From contig DATBDM010000325.1 in assembly GCA_036269915.1 (NCBI GenBank), positions 1 to 17,968 of the forward strand: DNA of 17,968 nucleotides. The letters are read 5' to 3'. The translations under genes were made by a program, and so were the position numbers. A model generated the notes under the pieces. That model was not told the DNA's origin. It did no database searches and saw only the letters and a list, made by a program, of their open reading frames with translations. This document shows positions 1-5,434 of the stretch, piece after piece; within the stretch, counting starts at the first letter, position 1, and each line of letters begins with the position of its first letter. Source of the stretch: DATBDM01 sp036269915. GTDB taxonomy: Bacteria; Actinomycetota; Thermoleophilia; Solirubrobacterales; Solirubrobacteraceae.

Positions 1-107
1 GGCTCGACGAGGTGCAGGAGTGGATCGACGCCTACCGGCGGATGCTGGACGAGCGCCTCGACCGACTCGGCGAGCTGCTCGAACGCACGAAAGGAGACCC
101 CGCATGA
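1..107 (+). CDS. C-terminal end of a probable ArsR-family regulator (partial)
   Basis: Only the last 34 codons are present (frame starting at base 3), so the assignment leans on context. The peptide is a charged amphipathic helix (LDEVQEWIDAYRRMLDERLD...) ending in a TGA at 105-107. ArsR-type winged-helix regulators of the kind that precede AHSA1 genes end in a similar Arg/Glu/Leu-rich helix used for dimerisation. The stop codon overlaps the ATG of the next gene (ATGA at 104-107), so the two are almost certainly translationally coupled. Regulator plus AHSA1 protein is a common bacterial pair, often with the regulator controlling both genes. The DNA-binding part lies outside the window, so the family call is inference. 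Confidence 0.6.
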   Translation, partial: LDEVQEWIDAYRRMLDERLDRLGELLERTKGDPA

Positions 108-583
108 CCAGTCAGCAGACGGCCCTGGCCGTGAGCACCCCCTCCGAGCGCGAGATCCGTCTCGAGCGCGAGTTCGACGCTCCGCGCGAGCGCGTGTTCG
201 CGGTGATGATCGACCCCGCGCTGATCTCCGAGTGGTGGGGGCCGCGCGGCACGACGACCGCGGTCGACCAGATGGACGTGCGCCCCGGCGGCGCGTGGCG
301 CTATGTGGTCCGCAACGCGGACGGCAGCGAAACCGCGTTCCGCGGGACGTATCGCGAGATCGTCGCGCCGGAGCGCATCGTGCAGACCTTCGAGTGGGAG
401 GGCATGCCGGGCCACGTCTCGGTCGACACGGCCGTGCTGGAGGACCTGGGCGACCGCGCGCGGCTCGTGACCACCTCGCTGTTCCACACCATCGAGGAGC
501 GCGACGGCATGCTCGCCAGCGGCATGGAGGGCGGCGCCGGTGAGACCTACGCCCGCCTCGAGGAGCTGCTCGCCCGACGCTAG
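104..583 (+). CDS. SRPBCC / AHSA1-domain protein (ATPase activator-like)
   Basis: A 159-residue protein filled by one START-like hydrophobic-cavity fold. The typical opening is visible at residues 19-47 (RLEREFDAPRERVFAV...ISEWWGP), followed by the Pro-Gly-Gly turn (61-63), the FEWEG strand (96-100) and the closing helix SGMEGGAGETYARLEELL (139-156), which is characteristic of this Aha1-C-terminal-like family. Members bind small hydrophobic ligands or act as stress-related accessory proteins; the actual ligand cannot be read from the sequence. ATG at 104 was chosen over an upstream ATG at 20 because GGAG at 93-96 sits 7 bases before it, the fold starts shortly after it, and it overlaps the stop of the preceding regulator gene. 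Its TAG stop shares the palindrome CTAG (580-583) with the stop of the convergent TrmO-like gene. Confidence 0.88.
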   Translation: MTSQQTALAVSTPSEREIRLEREFDAPRERVFAVMIDPALISEWWGPRGTTTAVDQMDVRPGGAWRYVVRNADGSETAFRGTYREIVAPERIVQTFEWEGMPGHVSVDTAVLEDLGDRARLVTTSLFHTIEERDGMLASGMEGGAGETYARLEELLARR

Positions 584-981
584 CGCTCGCCGACCGACCG
601 GAGCACGGGCTTGACGTCGAGGATCGGCGTGCCGTCGATCGCCTCGAGGTCGCGGACGCGCAGGCGCGTACCCTCGACCTCGAGGACCGTCACGCGGTGC
701 AGCCCGATCGGGTTCGGCCGGTCGGGCGAGCGTGTCGCGAACACGCCCGTCTCCGGTCGTTCGGCGTCGCCGCGCGGCCGCACGCGCAGCACGTCGCGCG
801 CCGCCCTGTCGAGCCAGGTCAGCACGAGCACCTCGTCGCCGGCGGCGAGCCCCTCGAGCCCCGCCGCGACCGCGGCGTCGAACGCCAGCCACGCCTCGGG
901 CGCGCCCTCGTCGCCCTGCTTCGGCGCCTCCGCGCGCGAGCGCAGGGACGACTCCACCGTCCCGATCGCCGTCAGCTCCAT
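580..981 (-). CDS. trmO: TrmO-like tRNA (adenine-N6)-methyltransferase, short form
   Basis: This belongs to the TsaA/YaeB/TrmO family, which in E. coli makes the N6-methyl group of m6t6A37 in ANN-decoding tRNAs using S-adenosylmethionine. The two signature blocks are plain: FATRSPDRPNPIGLH, and near the C-terminus DGTPILDVKP. At about 133 residues it is the short single-domain form; E. coli TrmO has an additional C-terminal domain. I start it at ATG 981 because the family usually opens as here, with MELTAIGTVESS. An in-frame ATG at 1035 would add 18 low-complexity residues and would lie only 12 bases from the divergent gene at 1048; neither start has a well-spaced ribosome site, so the start is uncertain. 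The gene converges on the AHSA1 gene with stop codons overlapping in CTAG. Fold and family are confident; the exact tRNA target is inferred. Confidence 0.85.
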   Translation of the reverse strand: MELTAIGTVESSLRSRAEAPKQGDEGAPEAWLAFDAAVAAGLEGLAAGDEVLVLTWLDRAARDVLRVRPRGDAERPETGVFATRSPDRPNPIGLHRVTVLEVEGTRLRVRDLEAIDGTPILDVKPVLRSVGER

Positions 982-1047
982 CTCCGGCGATGAGCTTCCG
1001 GCCGCGCCGCGGTCATCGCCCTCGACCGGTTCCATCAGGAGGCCCTC

Positions 1048-1281
1048 ATGTCACGGAAGATCATCCCGAACCTCTGGTTCGACGGCCAGGCGGAGGACGC
1101 CGCGAGCTACTACGTCTCCGTGTTCGAGTCGGGACGGATCCTCAACACGACCCGCTACACGCACGCCGACCCGGACGCGAGCAAGGCCGAACGCGCGATG
1201 CAGGCGATGTTCTCGATGAAGAAGCTCGATATCGCCGCGCTTCAGGCGGCGGCGGACGGCGCCCCCAGCGAGGCGATGTAG
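1048..1281 (+). pseudogene. PhnB-type VOC (glyoxalase-like) gene with large internal in-frame deletion
   Basis: The first ~40 residues (KIIPNLWFDGQAEDAASYYV, then SVFESGRILNTTRYT) are the classical N-terminus of the PhnB / '3-demethylubiquinone methyltransferase-like' VOC family. The next ~30 (DPDASKAERAMQAMFSMKKL, then DIAALQAA) are the classical C-terminus of the same family. About 80 residues that normally separate these blocks, holding most of both beta-alpha-beta modules, are missing, while the reading frame is kept. The total of 77 residues compares with roughly 150-160 in intact members. A strong AGGAGG (1037-1042) lies 5 bases before the ATG, so it may still be translated. A VOC fold cannot form from what remains, hence pseudogene rather than enzyme. 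Its 3' end overlaps the convergent GST-like gene by 40 bases. An assembly deletion is an alternative explanation. Confidence 0.75.
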
Positions 1282-1940
1282 CCGCGCACGTCAGCGGCCG
1301 GCTCGGAGTAGGCATCGCCGAGCGCGCCCTCCATCGCGGCCATGTAGCGCTCCGCCCAGTCCGGGAAGTCGTAGTCGATCGCCCGCAGGAACTCGAGCGT
1401 GGCCGCGAGCCGGATGTCCGCGATCGACGGGTGGTCGCCGCCGATGAAGCGCCGCCCCTCCAAAAAGAAGGCCCGGTAGACGTCGAGCGGCTCCGCGAGA
1501 GCCGCCTCGGCGTCCTGCTGGGCCTTCGCCTTGAGCTCGTCGCCGGCCTCCGAGGTCGCGACCTCACCCGGGTACTGTGGGAACTGCAGCTTCGGGTAGG
1601 TCGCCCGCGCCAGCAGCGGATAGAGCGTGCCGATCAGGTAGAACATCGCGCTGTCGACCATCGCCCGCTCGCCGGGATCGGTGGGGTAGAAGCGCTCGAG
1701 CCCGTGCGTGTTGCAGAGGTACTGCATGATCGCGCAGCTCTCCCACAGCGAGCCGCGAGGCAGACCACCCTGCTCGAGCATCGGCGTCAGGTGCGCGGGG
1801 TCCTTGGCGAGGAACTCCGGCTCCCTCGACTTGCCCCAGACGTCAAGCTCCTCGAAGTCCAGCCCGGCGGCGCGCACGAAGATCCGCGCGGTGAGGTTGT
1901 TGACGCTCGGCGTGAGGATGCTGAGCGTGTTCTCGGCCAT
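1242..1940 (-). CDS. Glutathione S-transferase family protein
   Basis: A 232-residue two-domain GST-like protein. The N-terminal thioredoxin-like half has TPSVNNLTARIFVRAAGLDF (10-29), a cis-Pro region HLTPMLEQGG (50-59) and the glutathione-gamma-glutamyl site WESCAIMQYL (E67, S68). The helical C-terminal half carries the SIADIR N-capping box (~172-177). This is close to theta/beta-type GSTs; members conjugate glutathione or other thiols, or act as thiol-dependent isomerases such as maleylpyruvate isomerase. Actinobacteria usually use mycothiol, so the thiol partner is open. ATG 1940 is preferred over an adjacent GTG at 1943 because AGGAGG lies 6 bases before the ATG. It overlaps the upstream VOC stop by one base (TGATG), so it is the last gene of the four-gene operon that starts at 4588. 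Confidence 0.85.
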   Translation of the reverse strand: MAENTLSILTPSVNNLTARIFVRAAGLDFEELDVWGKSREPEFLAKDPAHLTPMLEQGGLPRGSLWESCAIMQYLCNTHGLERFYPTDPGERAMVDSAMFYLIGTLYPLLARATYPKLQFPQYPGEVATSEAGDELKAKAQQDAEAALAEPLDVYRAFFLEGRRFIGGDHPSIADIRLAATLEFLRAIDYDFPDWAERYMAAMEGALGDAYSEPAADVRGYIASLGAPSAAA

Positions 1941-2548
1941 CACGATCCTCCTGACGCGGTCCTCGCGTGGTACGGGTCCGCGGGCTCGCGGGCCTCGGAG
2001 AGCGACGCCCGCGACCGCAGCACGAGCGCCTCGATCGCGTCGGCCAGGTGGACCGGCGCGATGTTGTAGTCGTCGCGCTCGACGCGGATGCGGTGCGCCT
2101 CGAGCAGGACGTCGGCGTGCGTGAAGCCCGCCGGCGGGACGAACCGGTACGACGCCAGCTCGATCAGCAGCCCGAGCGGATCCTCGAAGTAGATCGAGTC
2201 CATGAACCCGCGGTCCTTGACGCCTGAGTGGCGGATGCCGCGCTCGTCGAGCCGCTCGACCGCCTGCGCGAACGAGGCGGCGGAGACGGCGAAGGCGAGG
2301 TGGTGCACGCAGCCGGGATCCGTCGGCGTGCGCTCCGGGTCGGCGACCCGGTCCTCGTTGGTGAAGATCGTGATCAGGCGCCCGTCGCCCGGGTCGAAGT
2401 AGAGATGGCTCTCGGACGCGTTGTCGAGGTTGGGCTGCTCGAACACGAAGGGCATGGCGAGCACGCCCTCCCAGAAGTCGATCGAGGTCTGCCGGTCGGC
2501 GCCGACGATCGTGATGTGGTGGACACCCTGGCTCTGCAGTTTCCGCAT
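1940..2548 (-). CDS. VOC-superfamily metalloenzyme (extradiol dioxygenase/glyoxalase-like)
   Basis: A 202-residue protein with two beta-alpha-beta-beta-beta modules. Module one begins GVHHITIVGADRQTSIDFWE (8-27) and module two begins GCVHHLAFAV (79-88). It ends with the metal strand GLLIELASYRF, which carries E130. H10 or H11, H82 or H83, and E130 give the 2-His-1-carboxylate set that holds Fe(II), Mn(II) or another divalent metal in extradiol dioxygenases and glyoxalase-type lyases. The C-terminal ~65 residues form an extra helical tail seen in some ring-cleaving dioxygenase-like members. Substrate is unknown; the neighbours (PaaK-like ligase, citrate-lyase-like protein, GST) suggest a CoA or ring-derived intermediate. 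AGGGAG sits before the ATG, and only 10 bases separate it from the PaaK-like gene upstream. Confidence 0.85.
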   Translation of the reverse strand: MRKLQSQGVHHITIVGADRQTSIDFWEGVLAMPFVFEQPNLDNASESHLYFDPGDGRLITIFTNEDRVADPERTPTDPGCVHHLAFAVSAASFAQAVERLDERGIRHSGVKDRGFMDSIYFEDPLGLLIELASYRFVPPAGFTHADVLLEAHRIRVERDDYNIAPVHLADAIEALVLRSRASLSEAREPADPYHARTASGGS

Positions 2549-2558
2549 GTCGCTCCCT

Positions 2559-3839
2559 CTAGCGCTCGATCAGTCTCGACTTGTACTCGCTGCGTTGCAA
2601 GGCACCCCACGGGACGAGCTCGACCGTCGTCTGGACGACGAGCACCTCGCGCAGCCGCTCGCGGATCGCGGCGGCGAGCGCGGCGTCGGCCGTCGCGCCG
2701 CGCGCGAGCTCGACCCGGACCGGCAGTGGCGGGTCCTGCTTGACCCCGGGTGCCGGGGGGCGGACGAGGATGTGACCGCTGACCGCGCCGAAGCCGCTGA
2801 CCACCTCGCGGACCGCGGTGGGGAAGACGTTGACGCCGCGGACGATCAGCATGTCGTCCGTGCGCCCGATGCAGCGCACCCGCGGCCCGGTCCGCCCGCA
2901 GGGGCACGGCCCGAGCCGGACGGTGACGTGGTCGCGCGTGCGGAAGCGCAGCAGCGGGGCGGCGCGCTGGCGCAGGTGGGTGAGTACGAGCTCGCCCGAC
3001 GCGCCGTCGGCGAGCTCGAGCGCCGCGCCGGTCACCGGGTCGACGAGCTCGGCGTGGACGATGCCGCGCGCGCCCAGGTGCATGCCGTCCTGCTCCGGGC
3101 ATTCGCCCCACAGCGAGACGCCGACGTCGCCGATCCCCATCGCCTCGGTGACGCGCGCGCCCCAGCCCTCCTCGAGCGCGGCGCGGAACGCCGCCTCGCC
3201 GCCGCCCGGCTCGCCCGCTACCAGCACGTGCTCGACGCTCGACGCGCGCAGGTCGAAGCCGTGCTCGGGCGCCCACTCGACCAGGTGCGCGGCGTACGAC
3301 GGGGTCAGCACCGCGGCCTCGGGGCGCAGCTGCTCGATCGCCCGGACGAGGCGCTCGCTGTGGCCGGTGCCGACCGGGACGTGACAGAGGCCGATCTGCT
3401 CGAACGCCGCCAGGGCCGCGCCGGCCGCGAACGGTCCCGCGTTGTAGGTCGAGACGATGCGCATGCCCGCCTCGATGCCAGACGCGGCGTAGCTGCGCGC
3501 GGAGCCCTCGACCCAGCGCTCGACGTCGGAGCCGGTCAGCGGGATGTAGCTCGGCGCGCCGGTCGTACCGCTCGTCGAGTAGATGCGCGCGAGCTCGGAC
3601 GGCGCCACGCACAGGTGCGCGCCGAACGGTCGCTCGGGCGTGACCGTGGCGCGCAGCTGCCCCTTGTCGGTCAGCGAGAGTCGCGCGATGTCGGCGAGCC
3701 CGCCGACGTCGCCGCCGAGCCGCTCGCGGTAGAACGGCGAGCGCTCACGCAGGTAGGCGATCTGCTCGCGGTACGGCGCCTCGTCGAGCGCGAGTTGCTC
3801 CTCCCACGGTCGAGTCTCGACGTCCGGCGCGAGGATCAT
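2559..3839 (-). CDS. PaaK-type acyl/aryl-CoA ligase (AMP-forming)
   Basis: A 426-residue adenylate-forming ligase of the phenylacetate-CoA ligase family, at the usual family length. The phosphate-binding loop is YSTSGTTGAPSYIPLT (87-102), the acyl pocket/AMP region is TEAMGIGDVG (231-240), and FRTRD (299-303) is the adenine/ribose-binding hinge. PaaK-typical PCPCGRTGPR (311-320) and IGRTDDMLIVRGVNVFP (324-340) follow, and EYKSR near the end supplies the candidate catalytic Lys420. The reaction would be acid + ATP + CoA to acyl-CoA + AMP + PPi, in the cytoplasm. The acid cannot be deduced; it may be an aromatic or small organic acid. The start ATG (3839-3837) overlaps the stop of the citrate-synthase-like gene (ATGA), indicating translational coupling. 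The final bases GAGCGCTAG belong to the CTAG motif described under findings. Confidence 0.88.
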   Translation of the reverse strand: MILAPDVETRPWEEQLALDEAPYREQIAYLRERSPFYRERLGGDVGGLADIARLSLTDKGQLRATVTPERPFGAHLCVAPSELARIYSTSGTTGAPSYIPLTGSDVERWVEGSARSYAASGIEAGMRIVSTYNAGPFAAGAALAAFEQIGLCHVPVGTGHSERLVRAIEQLRPEAAVLTPSYAAHLVEWAPEHGFDLRASSVEHVLVAGEPGGGEAAFRAALEEGWGARVTEAMGIGDVGVSLWGECPEQDGMHLGARGIVHAELVDPVTGAALELADGASGELVLTHLRQRAAPLLRFRTRDHVTVRLGPCPCGRTGPRVRCIGRTDDMLIVRGVNVFPTAVREVVSGFGAVSGHILVRPPAPGVKQDPPLPVRVELARGATADAALAAAIRERLREVLVVQTTVELVPWGALQRSEYKSRLIER

Positions 3840-4588
3840 CGCTCGTAGACCACCGCGTCCTCGGCGGCGCGAGCCATCGGGAAGCCGATCGGGATCTCGC
3901 GCTCCTCGGCGAGGTGGGCGAGCAGGCTGGCCGTGCGGGCGAGGATGGGCACCGACTTGACCGTCGCGGCGTCGAAGCCGAGGTCGAGCATGACCGCCGC
4001 GATCGGCATCGAGACGTTCATGACCAGCGGCCGGCCCCATGCCTCGGCCGCGGCGTCGCGGAAGCAGCGCGCGAGCGCGACGTGCGGGCCGCTGGCCTCG
4101 CGCTCGTCGGCCAGCGCGAGGATCCGCTCCGCGCGCGGGTCGAGCGGCTTGTGGACCGGATGGCCGAAGCCGGGCAGCCGGCCGCCGCTCTCGCGCACCG
4201 CCCGCGCGGCGTCGCCCGCGGCCTGCGCGGGGGTCGCGCCGCCCTCGACCCGAGCCCGTGCGGCGGCCAGCAGCCGCGCGCACTCCTCGGCCGTGCCGAG
4301 CAGGACCGGGCCGCAGCCGAGGATGCCCGCCGCGACCGCGCCCTGCAGCGACCGCGGGTCGGCGGCCAGCGTCATCCGCGCCGCGACGTTCGTCGGCATC
4401 ATCCCGTGCTCGGCGATCGCCACGAGGAGCAGGTCGAGGAAGTAGCGCTGGTCCTCGGTCGGCTCGCGCCCGGTCAGCAGGAGGTGGAAGTACGCCGTGA
4501 AGCCGAGCCGGCCCATGACGTCGTCGGTGAGGTCGCGCCCGCGGACCTCGACGCGGTCGGGATACGCCTGGCTGATGTGGGTCTGCAC
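3836..4588 (-). CDS. Citrate synthase-fold protein, citryl-CoA lyase-like
   Basis: A 250-residue protein resembling the short citrate-synthase-fold proteins usually annotated as citryl-CoA lyase; true citrate synthases are about 380-430 residues. Visible family blocks are RVEVRGRDLTDDVMGRLGF (12-30), HGMMPTNVAARMTLA (61-75), the CoA/substrate loop GFGHPVHKPLDPR (140-152, H143) and PILARTASLLAHLAEE (214-229). Two classical catalytic positions look changed: the GPLHGG-type histidine region reads GCGPVLLG (91-98), and the usual N-V-D reads N191-V192-S193. It may therefore run a variant CoA-ester C-C bond reaction or have lost catalysis. Start is GTG 4588, 8 bases after a TAGCGT -10 box with TTGACG 18 bases further up, implying a leaderless transcript. 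It is the first gene of the operon; its stop overlaps the start of the ligase gene. Confidence 0.8.
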   Translation of the reverse strand: MQTHISQAYPDRVEVRGRDLTDDVMGRLGFTAYFHLLLTGREPTEDQRYFLDLLLVAIAEHGMMPTNVAARMTLAADPRSLQGAVAAGILGCGPVLLGTAEECARLLAAARARVEGGATPAQAAGDAARAVRESGGRLPGFGHPVHKPLDPRAERILALADEREASGPHVALARCFRDAAAEAWGRPLVMNVSMPIAAVMLDLGFDAATVKSVPILARTASLLAHLAEEREIPIGFPMARAAEDAVVYER

Positions 4589-4596
4589 CCTCGGCG

Positions 4597-4626
4597 ACGC
4601 TACGCAACCGGCCGCCTTGCCGTCAA
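4597..4626 (-). promoter_or_regulatory. Promoter of the citryl-CoA lyase-like operon
   Basis: On the minus strand TTGACG (4626-4621) is followed after 18 bases by TAGCGT (4602-4597), a good sigma-70/SigA-type match. The GTG start of the first operon gene is 8 bases downstream of the -10 box, leaving no room for a ribosome site, so a leaderless mRNA is expected. The -35 box overlaps the -35 of the divergent promoter. Confidence 0.6.
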
Positions 4627-4646
4627 CCGCGCGCCGCCGGTAGGCT
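4617..4646 (+). promoter_or_regulatory. Divergent promoter for the membrane protein / CocE hydrolase run
   Basis: TTGCCG (4617-4622), an 18-base spacer and TAGGCT (4641-4646) precede the GTG at 4658 by 11 bases. The -35 element shares bases 4621-4622 with the -35 of the opposite promoter, so polymerase binding at the two promoters should be mutually exclusive or co-regulated. Confidence 0.5.
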
Positions 4647-4657
4647 CGCTCGGGACC

Positions 4658-5422
4658 GTGGGCTCGGCCCTGTCGCAGTTCTGGAACGACCTCGTGGCGG
4701 ACGATCGCCAGGGGATCTTCCTCGTCCTGGTCGCGTTCCTCGGCGCCTTCGCGTTCATCCGCACGAGCGCCCGCATCGGCCGCAGCCCGCGAGCGTCGTG
4801 GTGGCCCGGCAGCGTCGTGAGCGAGAGCGGCGTGCACCTGCACCATCTCGTGTGGGGGATCTGCCTGATGGTCGGCAGCGGGACGCTCGGCTTCGCGCTC
4901 GTCGGCCAGAGCCCGTGGTTCGAGGTGTGCGCCTGCCTGTTCGGCATCGGCGCGGGACTGACCATCGACGAGTTCGCGCTGTGGGTCTACCTCCAGGACG
5001 TCTACTGGGCCCAGGAGGGCAGGACCTCGATCGACGCCGCGGTCATCGCCGCGGCGGCGATGCTGCTCGTGCTGCTCGGCGTCCAGCCCGTCGACTTCAC
5101 CACGGGAAGCGTCGAGATCGTGATCAGCAGCGTCCTCGGTCTCGCGGCCCTGGTCCTCCTCGTGGCGATCTGCCTGGCCAAGCAACGGGTGCTGCACGGC
5201 GCCATCGGGGCGTTCTTCTGGCCGCTCGCCGTCTACGGCGCGATGCGCCTCGGCAAGCCGCGCTCGCCGTGGGGGAAGCGGTTCTACGGCGCGCACAAGC
5301 TCGCGCGCGCGCAGCGTCGCTTCCGCTCCGACCGGCGCACGGAGCGGCTCAAGAACCACTTCCGCGACGCCATCGGCGGCGCGCCGAGCGAGGTCTCGCC
5401 CCGGAAGCTCACCAAGTCCTGA
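4658..5422 (+). CDS. Multi-pass membrane protein with conserved-looking His/Asp/Glu core
   Basis: A 254-residue integral membrane protein with about five to six hydrophobic helices (roughly 18-34, 64-84, 88-105, 126-142, 152-173, 178-195) and a strongly basic C-terminal tail (198-254). Polar residues cluster at or in the membrane: ESGVHLHHLVWGI (56-68; H60, H62, H63), GAGLTIDEFALW (98-109; D104, E105), DVYW (114-117) and EGRTSID (120-126). I recall similar unnamed actinobacterial membrane proteins with this H...DE...EG..SID pattern; none has a function I can name. Start is taken as GTG 4658, where the frame becomes protein-like and a TAGGCT -10 box sits 11 bases upstream. The CocE-type hydrolase gene begins 12 bases after the stop, suggesting co-transcription. 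A metal-dependent membrane enzyme is a hypothesis only. Confidence 0.75.
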   Translation: MGSALSQFWNDLVADDRQGIFLVLVAFLGAFAFIRTSARIGRSPRASWWPGSVVSESGVHLHHLVWGICLMVGSGTLGFALVGQSPWFEVCACLFGIGAGLTIDEFALWVYLQDVYWAQEGRTSIDAAVIAAAAMLLVLLGVQPVDFTTGSVEIVISSVLGLAALVLLVAICLAKQRVLHGAIGAFFWPLAVYGAMRLGKPRSPWGKRFYGAHKLARAQRRFRSDRRTERLKNHFRDAIGGAPSEVSPRKLTKS

Positions 5423-5434
5423 CAGGATCCGCCG

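Noticed and set aside
980..1035. ATG 1035 as the TrmO-like start
   Set aside because: It would add 18 low-complexity residues ahead of the conserved MELTAIGTV opening and sits 12 bases from the start of the divergent gene; not excluded, but less likely.
2421..3848. A 475-codon plus-strand ORF antisense to the PaaK-like gene
   Set aside because: Composition is Arg/Asp/Ala/Val-rich without any motif, whereas the minus strand encodes a full-length recognised enzyme.
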